Assembly: GCF_040581485.1 (NCBI RefSeq)
Contig: NC_090128.1
Location: 45,910,931-45,974,930 of the forward strand
Length of the DNA: 64,000 bases
DNA from: Linepithema humile
Lineage: Eukaryota; Arthropoda; Insecta; Hymenoptera; Formicidae
Reading direction: 5' to 3'
Positions 38,172-47,992 of the stretch are shown here, one piece after another. The notes beneath the pieces were generated by a model, which did not search any database, was not told the origin of the DNA, and saw only the letters and a list, made by a program, of their open reading frames with translations. Position 1 is the stretch's first letter. The number at the start of each line of letters is the position of its first letter. Both the position numbers and the translations under genes were made by a program.

Positions 38172-41100
38172 ATGGAGAACTTGGAAGCGTTGGGATGGTG
38201 AGTAAAGTACACTCAACATTGTGCCACTTGCTGACTTTGCTAAAGAGAAATTCATACTTTTACTCTTAAAAATTAGACAATTCACGATTATTTCAAGTCT
38301 GATAAATATTTCTAATTATTTTATTTAACTAATTAAAAAGCGAAGGAGTGAAAAGATCTAAAGCCGGTTTTTTGTGCGAAAAGGACATGTACTGAAATTA
38401 TAAAACATACAAACATTTCAACCTGTCATCAAAACATTTGTTTTCTATATTTTGTAATTTTAATAAAAGTTCTTTTTGCGTTCGTCCTTGAAAAATCGGC
38501 TATTGTCGCTTCTTCACTTTTTAATTTCGAATCATTACAGCCTTTATAATTTATAATTTTTATTTAACTAATTTTCTTTTTTATTAGGTACCTGTCCGAT
38601 CATGGTTATAGTGCAGCGACTGATTCAGGAAACATAGTTGATACGCAAAGGATAATAAAACGATTGTTAGATGTACGTATTATGCAATTATCCACAGACA
38701 AATTGTTAGAATTATTATTATTATTAAAATTCAGCAAAGTAGATATTGGTTGGGAAAAAATATATTTAAAAAATTGAACTATTTGCAGCTTGATTTAAGA
38801 GAAATTGGTAGTGGGAATGGCGATATCCATCAGGGAAATATCGTGTTGCAAATACAAAAAATACGTAATATCTCTACACCTAAGGGAAATGAGGAATCAA
38901 AAGCAGTACCACGAATGTTAAAATTATCAATGACTGATGGAAAAAATAATTTTCAAGCTTTAGAAGTTGATCATATATCAGCTTTAAAGTAAGTATATCA
39001 AGTTGTATTACTTTTTGTATTTCTTTTTAATTTTTATCTTATAGTAATTTTATGTGCTTTTAGCTTAAACACACCACCTGGTACAAAGATATTAGTAAAG
39101 TCAGGAGGTTTACCTACATCACATGGAATCTTTTTAATAATACCGTCACATATAATTCATGTGCTTGGAGGAAGAGTTAATAATCTAGTGGAAAAATGGG
39201 AATTAAATAAGGTAAACAATATTTTATTTAATGGATATAAACTATTTTAGTTAGGATAATAGTAATAATAAGCATTCTAATTCAATATATACAATAATTA
39301 AATATAATTTTATTTAATTAATGCAAATATTTTTGTTATAGAAATTGGCTTTACACACCCGGGTAAGATCTGCTGAAGAAGGCGGACCACCACCATGGAT
39401 TCCATTTGGCAAAAAGATTATAAAAGTTTCAGAGCAAGATAAAAACTTTAAAGCTCTGGTAGAAAAGGAAAAAACTGGCAAAGAGAATAGCGAATTTGAG
39501 ACTCAACGTAAAGATGCAATAGCGGAAGCTGCCAAACAAGGCTGTAAAAAAGTATTTGGTGGCGGAAATAAGCAGGTTTGTAACTCATTTTTATATTTAA
39601 CTCAAATATTTATATGAATAATATTTAAAAATTTATATTTTTCACAGCTATTAGATCATAGCGTTCAGAAAATTGTAGATCGAGGATTTACCGTAGAGCA
39701 AGCTGAGTATGCTTTGAGGGTCAATAGAAATAATGTGGATAAAGCTTTAAAAAGCTTGCAGAAAACTGACTATAAACATAAGTAAGTTTGTTTCTTTTTT
39801 TCTCTTTTTTTCTTTTTTACTCTGCCATCAAATTATAATCTTTTTACGATAGCGCTAAGGAATCTCGAGAATCGCGAGAGCCACGTGGCAAGCGATTCGA
39901 CAAGAAGACCGAGGAGAGTAAACCTAGCAGTGGAAAAATATCCTTATTCGACTTTCTTGAAGATAAGCTGCCTGTGCAGGCTGAAAGTGTTGAAACAACC
40001 ATTTCAGCACAAAATAATTTTGCGCAGTACAACGAAAGTAATCAAGATCGTCTTGAATCTAAGGGTATCGATACACAAAGTGGAAGAGGCGGACGGTATG
40101 TAACTACTTTATAGGGTGGAATTGTTTTAACAAAGTATTGGTTCTTCTAATATCGATTTTTATAGAAGTCAAAAAGGAGGTCGCGGATCCTATCAACCTC
40201 CCCCCAGATACTCCCAGATGCAGGAGGAGCATAAAAACAATAAACGTACGAATAATAGCAATTCCACCATGTATTCGCAATACAACGGAGCTAGTCATGC
40301 ACAGCAAAATAAGCCACCGAGATTCCAGCGCAATCAAGAGTTTCAGCATCAATATCAACACGATGGAGGTAGAGAAGCGCAAAAATTCTCTCAGCCGAAC
40401 GATTATAGAAATATGCGCGCAAGTAATGTAAATGCCAGTGGCAGCGGTAATGAGAACTATAACAAAAATCAGACTGAACTGCAGGGAAAGAATTTTGGTA
40501 GTAAAAGAACCCATGATGTTGATGCTGAGGCGAAAAATAGGCATCCGTACGATGTTTCTCACGACAGGCATAATCGGATGCAACAAAATGGTACTTCTAA
40601 GGTGTATTCCTCCAATACAACCGAACAAAATTTTAAGAATCAATTTAGATATCAACCAAATACTAATCCTGGGAACCGGATGTCTATGAATCCCAATATG
40701 CAAAGAAGCGAAAACTATTACAGCAATCAAAATACCAACACATCTGCGAATACGTGGGTATGGCGAGTAGGTGATAAGTGTATGGCCAAATATTGGGAAG
40801 ATAACAGGGTAAGTACAATCTTTTTTTACATCATTGACACGTCATTAAGCGTAAGAGTTATTTAATATTTTTGCACCAAATTTTTAGTATTACAATGCTG
40901 AAGTTACTGGTGTTTCCGAGAGAACTTGTGTAGTGCAATTTAAGGGATTCGAGAACTATGAGGAAGTGCTTCAGGCAGACTGCATACCAATAACAGATGA
41001 CGTATGTAAAATTGCAAAAGAGTATAAATATTGATGTCGATATGCTTATAATAATTTTTCTTGTGACAGTATCAGATTCAGGATCATGCTCCGGATATAA

Positions 41101-41458
41101 GACGGCAAGATCAGCGTACTAACAATCGACATCCTCGTTATGATCAGGGCCACAATCATATAAATGGTGAGTAAAAAAATATTAAATTATATTTACAAGT
41201 TTTTTGTACATTTGTTCGAGATATTTTAATATCAATGCATTTTAATAAAAAAAAAAAATAAAAAAAAAAAAAATTATGATTGCAGCAGGTATGGAATTTC
41301 GACGAGGCGGAAGTGGTACTGCCGGTGGGAATAAGGGATACAATAAAAAACGAAGTCAGCAGCGAAGTGCACAACCTATCTATCAACCACCGGCGCAAAG
41401 AGGACACAATTCTATGCCAATTAATAGTCAAAATACTCAACATAATTCCTTTTTTTAA
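38172..41458 (+). CDS. TDRD3: Tudor domain-containing protein 3, complete, eleven exons, 698 aa
   Basis: Seen: exons 38172-38197, 38588-38672, 38789-38988, 39064-39211, 39342-39575, 39648-39781, 39853-40095, 40166-40808, 40888-41001, 41070-41166 and 41286-41458, all in phase, stop TAA 41456-41458. Residues 1-150 form the N-terminal DUF1767/OB-fold region (LGWYLSDHGY..., NTPPGTKILVKSGGLPTSHG). A UBA domain lies at about 232-275 (LLDHSVQKIVDRGF). A long Gln/Asn/Arg/Gly-rich disordered region follows, then a Tudor domain at about 553-609 (WRVGDKCMAKYWEDNRYYNA and FENYEEVL). The C-terminus has MEFRRGG and YQPPAQR, the exon-junction-complex-binding type motif. Known: TDRD3 reads methylarginine marks, binds topoisomerase 3-beta through the OB fold and links transcription, R-loop resolution and mRNA translation. 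The domain order is complete, so the gene looks functional. Confidence 0.96.
38331..38527. repeat. Foldback/MITE-like element in TDRD3 intron 1
   Basis: The outer ends are inverted copies: AATTAAAAAGCGAAGGAGTGA at 38331-38351, and its diverged reverse complement (AAATTAAAAAGTGAAGAAGCGA) at 38506-38527. An inner match around GCCGgTTTTT extends the pairing. No coding capacity. No target-site duplication could be fixed. Confidence 0.5.
41286..41288 (+). promoter_or_regulatory. NAGNAG tandem splice acceptor of the last TDRD3 exon
   Basis: The acceptor reads gattgCAGCAG|GTATGG, so the spliceosome could use either AG. The upstream exon leaves a single G. Using the first AG gives Gly-Ala-Gly-Met before EFRR; using the second removes one Ala codon. 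Both keep the frame. Confidence 0.55.
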
Positions 41459-41828
41459 TGTAACTTTAGTCTCACATCTTTAGTGAAAAAAAAGCTTCTA
41501 CTAAGTATTGAAGCAGTTAAATTTGCTACTGAGGATTGATCTAACAGGTTGCTACACATTAATCCGACAGGTTAAGTGCTGTTAATATTAATAGACGGTG
41601 AGTTGTGTGCCACATTTGATTTCCATTTTAACTAAATTAAATACGTGATAATTTAATACGAAGCACAAACTGGCTTTTCATGTCATACATACATGAGAAG
41701 GAAGAACATTACTGTAAAATATCGACTGTGTTCTCAGAATATTATAATATTTGTATTGTAGAAAAATTGATTCTTACTACTGCAGAACAGAGCAATGTCT
41801 GTACCTCGTCCACTTTAGCTGTAATACT

Positions 41829-41834
41829 AATAAA
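41829..41834 (+). promoter_or_regulatory. Possible TDRD3 polyadenylation signal
   Basis: AATAAA about 370 bases after the TDRD3 stop and before the mL63 start. It is the clearest canonical hexamer seen in the interval. Its use is inferred from position only. Confidence 0.35.
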
Positions 41835-42085
41835 TCTTGTAATATCTAATTCACACACCGATGTTAGTCTACCTATCTACATAATTTTATTTCTTTGAAG
41901 TAATTCTTATTTAACATTTGCCTCTCCAGAGGGCGTTAACGTGGTGATATTATAGTTCCCGTAAGATTACCAATCTTCACTAACATTTTACCAGTGATCT
42001 AACTTAACCTACAATAATAATCTGGACATATATTTATAAATGTTTATACATTAACAGTTTATGATATCTGAATTACACATACACA

Positions 42086-42542
42086 ATGAGGCTTGGATCA
42101 GTTCTGTTCGCTATTACTAAGATACCGTATAGATTTAGAGGGTGAGTACTAACTTTTGTTCTCCATAAAAAGTATCTCGTATTATTTAACAGAAACTTGT
42201 GCTTAAATGGCAATATATTACTTTTTTATCATTTCATAGATACATTATTTTATCAATCATTATTTTATATCATACAGGAAATACCGCAAAGTTAAGAAAC
42301 CAACTTTGCAAGATTTATTTAACATGAAGCATGACTTTGAAAGGGAAGAAAGAAACATGTTAATCCTACGGCATCCCTATATTACACTTCAACAAAGTCA
42401 TGGTCACACGGGAGAAACAAAGCAATCGAGGAAAGACAAGTTTCTCACCAAGATATATGCAGAACACAGACAAAAGTTTCAAAAAGAAATTACTATTGCC
42501 GAACGTTTATGTCATATGAGAGTTACAGAAGCATGGGATTAA
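42086..42542 (+). CDS. mRpL63: Mitochondrial large ribosomal subunit protein mL63, two exons, 106 aa
   Basis: Seen: exon 42086-42141 encodes MRLGSVLFAITKIPYRFRG; exon 42278-42542 continues with KYRKVKKPTLQDLFNMKHDF and ends RVTEAWD-stop (TAA 42540-42542). The intron is 136 bases, GT-AG, in phase. Known: the family (MRP63/mL63) is about 100 residues, with a hydrophobic/basic N-terminus, a K/R-P-R/T start of the core, a central E.E....LL..PY.T segment and a C-terminal V.E.W-type ending; all are visible here (EREERNMLILRHPYITLQQ, MRVTEAWD). It is a metazoan-type component of the mitochondrial 39S subunit. The N-terminus could serve as a short matrix-targeting sequence. It starts only 627 bases after the TDRD3 stop. 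Confidence 0.85.
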
Positions 42543-42819
42543 ATGCTCTAATATCTGGACACACTATTATTTCGTAAATTGCTTTAGATCCTTGCAAATT
42601 AAATGAATGTCAAAAATGTAATATAATTTTTTTCTTTGCAACATTTTATATAGTAAGTACAATCTAAAGTATATTTTACAAAGTATTTTTCAAATAGAAT
42701 ATATATAGAATATATTACACCAATTTATCTAACTTGCATTATGAAAGTGTATAAATTAAAAAATTAATACTGTGACATTATTGTTCCAAAGCGCTAAATT
42801 ATATTTATGCAGAACAAGT

Positions 42820-45800
42820 TTAAGCCTGCACTTCTACTAAAATGCTGTCCTGAAACCGTTTTGAAACATCCTTTGGTTTATTTTCCATCCAACCGAATGG
42901 ATCCGTATTAATTTCTTCTTCTGTTAACGTTCTTTCTTCATAAAGCATATTTGCAAAATCTGATACGACAGGATCAGCATTAACACTGCTTATTCCTATT
43001 ACCTTGCCATTCTTGAGATAATAAGCAAAAAATTCCAGTTTATCCAACGAACCATAAATTTTTATGCTGGTGGGCTTTCCATGGCCTAAAAATAAAATTT
43101 AAAAATTCTTAATTGGATTTTTAACATTTTATCAAATTCAACAATTATATTTTCGAAAAATTGTATTACCTGCGTATCTGTAATTTTTGCCCAGTAAATT
43201 TGTCCAGAAGAATGGTACAGTCTTCAAAGGAGTTTCTTTACCGCATATGTTTAATGCTGCAATTTTGCCATGATAATGAGCTAAGGAATAATGGCCTATC
43301 GCAGCCAGCATATCATCGGATCCATATATTGGTGCGTAAGCTATATCACCTCCAGCATACACATTTTCTATATTCGTTCTTAAGTGCTGTAATTTGATAT
43401 CCAATATTGAAATATGAAGTGATGGATGATCAAAAACATATAAAGATCAAAAGTTATACCTTATTTACTACTATAGTGCCATCGTCCCTCATTTGAACAG
43501 ATGATTCCTTCATCCAATCTGTATAAAACGTAGATCCTATTCCAACGACGGCTATATCAGCTGATAAAATCTGACCATCCGTAAGTTCAATTTTAGCTAA
43601 AACATTTTCTTCTCCTTCTTTTGAAATAAATCGCTTGATATTATTTTGAAAGATAAATTTCACGCCTAAAAAATAATTTATTATTCTTATAGAAATGTAT
43701 AAAAGATGTATACTATGCATAATGAATTTATACAAAACCTTTTGCCTCATGTTCCTTTTTAATTCTGTTGCCAATGTCCGCTCCAAATATCGCTCTGAGG
43801 GGTACAGTGTCACGTCCTATTACTGTGACGGACGCGCATTTATTGATACAATAAGCTGCCGCTTCCATACCAATAAAGCTCAATCCTAGTACGACTACAT
43901 GCTTCTCAGGAGACAGCAGTGAATATACACCTTGCGAATCAGTATAATCTCGCAGCACAAAAATGCTTGACAAGTTACTTCCAGGCACATTCGGCATCCT
44001 TGGTTTGCTGCCTGTGCAAGTAAACAAGTAATCATACTTCAAGTCCTCTTTATTACTTAGTTTGACAATATTTTGTGTCGTATCTAAACCTGTAACAAAA
44101 TAATATCGTAAAATATTAAGCAACTTAACTAAATACTTGTTGTTTAATTATTGCTTATTCTTTTTCATACCTATTGCTTCTACACCAAGTTTTGTCTCAA
44201 TTTTGTGATCATCATAAAACAAGGGCGGTCGTAGTGCTGCCTTATGAACATCAAAATCTAATATTTTAGATACTTTTATTCGATCATAAGGTACAACATT
44301 CTCCCTGCACACCATAATGATACGTCCTGTAAAGCCTTCCTGTCGTAAACTCTCTGCGCAGGTTGCACCTGCTGGTCCTCCGCCAATTATTACAACCGTT
44401 TTCACATTTTCAGGATCACGCGCAGACATGTCCTTCACACGTTTGTTAATATCCAGATCTTTGCGTTTGGCTCTTACATGAACCTGGCCAGCCTCGTCTA
44501 CGCGAACCTATTAAAACACATAGGGATAATATATTAAACAATTATACATGCAAAAAGAAATGCAGGAAAGGATTGTGAAAGATTTATTTTCATACCTTGT
44601 AACATGGCAAGGAATCTAAGCCCGGATAATCTTCAATGTCACCTGTTTTAATATTGAAGCATGCACCGTGCCATGGACATCTCACTCTTCCTTCTCCTAA
44701 CGCACCGGTATGTAGCAAAGCTCCGTAATGCGTACATTTGGTACCGATTGCATGCAATTCTCCTTTCTGTTTCACCAATAGAATTTTCCCTCCATGTTCT
44801 CCAAGCGGCAATAATTTCATTTCATTTTCGTTGATATCTTCTTGCTTGCATACCACATCTTCGATGTAGTCATGGTGCTCTGATGGACCTAATGAAGACA
44901 AAACAATCCAATTTAATTAAATTATTTATAACAATAATCATAGTTTTTTTATGGACATGTTATCAGAGGTGCAGCAACAGGTAACTCACAGGAACAACAA
45001 CATGGTAATACATTGTATTTCTGTGGAATATTTTCTGCTACGTGACACTTATTACAAGTATAATTTTTATTTTCTTTATTTTTATTGAACATAATGAAAG
45101 GAATATTTTTCATCGATTAAAAACCATTAAATTCTACAATTATTAATCATAAATATACATGAAAAAAACAGCACATGAGTATGTCAAATGTAAGAATACA
45201 TAAGCCAATATATGGAAGTTTGATATTTTCTAATAAGAGAAAATAGCCCACCAAATTCATTACGTCTCCATAGCAGTCCATAAACAATAGAATGCTCATG
45301 ACACTCATTTGCGGAAATAAAAAGAAATACTACCTTTAATCAATTTGCCCACTGAATATCTCCATATCAGAACAAAAAGCTTCGTTAATAAACTACGTAA
45401 TACATGACTCGCGTTTATTAAATAACGTAGCATATAATCGAATATAATAAGGAAATTTAGAAAAGCACATGGGGATTTCCAAGTGCCATTATCTCGTACG
45501 TGATGACAGTTGCACTCGATAGGTTATCGGTTGTCAGTGATTTAACACGGGATTCCGTGATAATTGCAACGTGAGCTTTTTCAAGATGCAACGAAACGAT
45601 CTAATGAAATAAATGACTCGTCAGAAATAGAGTTTCGCGCAATTTGTCGTCATTACGTTACGACACAACGATGCAATTAGTATCTTGTGCACGTGGCACA
45701 GATACATAAGTCCAAAGATGTGCAACATCCATATACGTCGTGCGCAGAAAATTTCTCATACATCTATCGAAGTGTGCACAAAGTGATACTTGTATGAGAC

Positions 45801-46939
45801 AATGGACACACAAACGCAAAGATTTCGTTTATATAAAGTATATGAAAAATAATCATTCTATCTTTTCAAACACTACATTTTTTAAATCGAATCACTTTGA
45901 TATGACAGTTGATAACTGTCATGATTTTTGATATATTCATTATCATTTTTAATTTATCATTAATGGTGTAGTGGAATATATTGATAAGGAGAGCAACAGA
46001 TATTAGCAAAAGTAAAAACTTATTCTACAATTTGCACAAAAAAGTTTTCGCTCAAAATAAAAATATTCGCCTTGTTTTTCTATTTTTTACAACAACACAA
46101 TAAACATTAATCAACGTCGGGCGGTAAAACTTGATTGTGTAAACCGGTTTACAAATACATTATATAATTCGTGTCTTTTATTATTCATATTTTCCAAACA
46201 GTAATCATTATAACCTCTAATCAAAAGTGTTTTTATTTTAAGCAACTGCTCCAATATCGTTCTAATACTTTTCCAAATGTGCGCTGCGATTGAGAAAAAA
46301 AGCATTTACTCTTGTAATCTACATTTCTTTTATTCTACCTTTGCGTCAAATATTACAAGGCCTACCCTGGAAACGACGTAAAAACGGCGTGTCCATCAAG
46401 GCAGTCCACCGTCTTCCAAGCGCAAGTGTTCTGACACACCGCATCGATCGCCGCAAAAGGCACTAAAAACCTGTCACTGCGATTCGATCGTGCGTCCTCG
46501 TGTTACATAGAATAAACACTATTTTTCACAAACGAACTAGTCACTGTACTCTGTGTAATTTCCCATTGTTAATTGAATGCTTCGGAACAACAGCGGACCT
46601 ACTTTTTCCAAGAACGTGGAAAAAGAATTTAAAAACTAATAGAATCAAACAATTTTTTGCAGATTTTTAAAAAAGCGATTTAGATAAAATTTAACCATGC
46701 GAGCTATTAATTGAGAACAATTATAAAATAAATTTTAATATAACAATGTGAAATATAAGACTAATTTTGTTGTTTGTTAAGAAATAAAGGCAAAAAATTG
46801 TTTCGGATTTTACAATAGTTTTTATTTTTCAGTTTTCTTTGTAGTTAATTTTTGCAAGAGAATACACACCTGTTGCGACGGATTTATCCTGATTCGAGCC
46901 AGTGCTCTTCCTGAAAGCCTTGCAATTACTCGCGCCCAT
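42820..46939 (-). CDS. AIFM3: Apoptosis-inducing factor 3-like Rieske/FAD oxidoreductase, 579 aa (isoform with distal first exon)
   Basis: Seen: exons 46870-46939, 44596-44888, 44171-44507, 43739-44089, 43460-43665, 43170-43386 and 42820-43085 (stop TAA 42820-42822), all in phase; the donor of the 43739 exon is a weak GTTTTG. A Rieske [2Fe-2S] domain spans about residues 30-120, with ligands Cys75-x-His77 (CTHYGALL) and Cys94-x2-His97 (CPWHGACF). The FAD Rossmann motif GGGPAG is at 163-168, the second nucleotide-binding loop GLSFIG at about 302-307, the second FAD motif VYAGGD at about 428-433, and a reductase C-terminal domain ends the protein. Known: AIFM3 (AIFL) is a Rieske-bearing member of the AIF flavoprotein family associated with mitochondria and apoptosis. 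Length and domain order match. It is convergent with mL63 (277 bases between stops). Confidence 0.95.
44990..45113 (-). CDS. AIFM3: AIFM3 alternative proximal first exon, Cys-rich
   Basis: The minus strand has an ATG at 45113 with an in-frame TAA two codons upstream, 41 codons, and a good donor (CCT|GTGAGT). It leaves one base, the same phase as the distal first exon, and would join the shared exon at 44888 as ...CCCS-C-PSEHH. The peptide starts MKNIPFIMFNK and contains YTCNKCH and PCCCS, so a CxxC and a CCC cluster. It would give a 597-aa protein lacking the Met-Gly start. Exon status is inferred from splice signal and phase only. Confidence 0.5.
45114..46869. other. AIFM3 first intron (distal promoter form)
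   Basis: AT-rich; no other gene found. If the proximal first exon is used, its promoter must lie here, just right of 45113. Confidence 0.5.
46870..46939 (-). CDS. AIFM3: AIFM3 distal first exon with myristoylation-type N-terminus
   Basis: This exon encodes MGASNCKAFRKSTGSNQDKS then VAT, and leaves one base (G) before donor GTGTGT. It joins the 44888 acceptor to give VAT-G-PSEHH in frame. The start Met-Gly-Ala-Ser-Asn-Cys has Gly2, a small residue at position 5-6 and Cys6, a plausible N-myristoylation plus palmitoylation context followed by basic residues. Vertebrate AIFM3 also begins Met-Gly with an early Cys, which supports this as the ancestral N-terminus. The intron to the shared second exon is about 2 kb. 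Confidence 0.75.
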
Positions 46940-47658
46940 GATGCAGTGAACGAACTTTCAGCCGAAATGCGACAGGAAAATGCGCGTGGTGTATCTACGG
47001 ATCGACAGCGATCATCTGTCTACTGTAAGTTTCCTTGTGATTTACGTACAACAGTCAACCTTGAGACGTTCCCCGCAGCGGCGTTTAGATCCTTTGTATA
47101 ACTTTCACATCGTAAATGTACGTCTACTGTACCATGTCTGAGGTTGGTTCTGCAATGAAATTATGTATAACACGCACAAGTTTCTTAATGTGAAAAATAA
47201 TGAAAAGAGTGAAATTGGAAAAGGTTCCAAGTTCCAAAGAATCGCACGTAGCGTGATAAGATATCGTGACTCATTATCTTACGACACACTTTTATTAAGA
47301 GAGAGAACAAAGAATATCTTGATAAGAATTAAGTATTCAAAAGTCATCTGAATCTGGTCAGCGTAGTGTAAAAGGCAATTAAAAAAAAATTTAATACTTT
47401 GGTAAACTATAGATTATATTTTTCAGAAAAATATCATAAGATAGATTTATAAATATAATAACACTTAAAATTATTATTTGTATTATATTACAATTATTAT
47501 TATTTATTAAATTATTGGAGCCTACATTTTTCTATTAATACTTAAAATTATTTTTGTTATTTTTGAAATAACTACGTTTAAAAGAACTATGTTTGTTGTA
47601 GAAGTTATATAAGTCCTAATTTTGAAAAATATTGGAACTTATTCAAATAAAAATACAG

Positions 47659-47844
47659 TACCGAGATACTATCAGAGGCGATGATCATATGAATTGGGAA
47701 TTTGGATATCGCAAAAATAAATTTGCCGTGCATTACTGCCCTCTGAAGGAATCTTACGATCAGCGTAAGAAGTTGCAGCCAGAATATGCGCTGATGATAA
47801 ATCAGAAAAGTGCAACAATTATTCTAGTGCATTGCGGTCGGTAA
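47659..47844 (+). CDS. Weak candidate coding exon, unrecognised
   Basis: After an acceptor-like aaaaatacag at 47658 the plus strand is open as YRDTIRGDDHMNWEFGYRKN and on to LVHCGR-stop (TAA 47842-47844). Its codon composition is less AT-biased than the surroundings and it contains no low complexity. It has an internal ATG at 47689. I do not recognise the family and found no upstream partner exon. It may be a terminal exon, a decayed gene fragment or chance. Confidence 0.2.
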   Translation, partial: YRDTIRGDDHMNWEFGYRKNKFAVHYCPLKESYDQRKKLQPEYALMINQKSATIILVHCGR

Positions 47845-47904
47845 TATTAGTTGCATACAATTATACCGAAACTCACTAGATACCACCACTGATGACGCAC
47901 TTCA

Positions 47905-47992
47905 TTGAGGCAAGTAATTTTGCTGTATGACCAATGGCCAAAGCTTTTACTTTACTCAAAAAAAAAAAAAAAAAAAAAATTGAGGCAAGTAG
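47905..47992 (+). mobile_element. Very short poly(A)-tailed retroposed insert with target-site duplication
   Basis: Direct repeats TTGAGGCAAGTA at 47905-47916 and 47981-47992 flank 41 bases of unique sequence (47917-47957, containing GACCAATGGCCAAAGC) followed by a run of 23 A (47958-47980). This arrangement is typical of LINE-machinery target-primed insertion of a truncated or very short RNA. The source RNA is not identified. Confidence 0.7.

Noticed and set aside
40104..40730. 208-codon frame on the minus strand
   Set aside because: Antisense shadow of the large TDRD3 exon.
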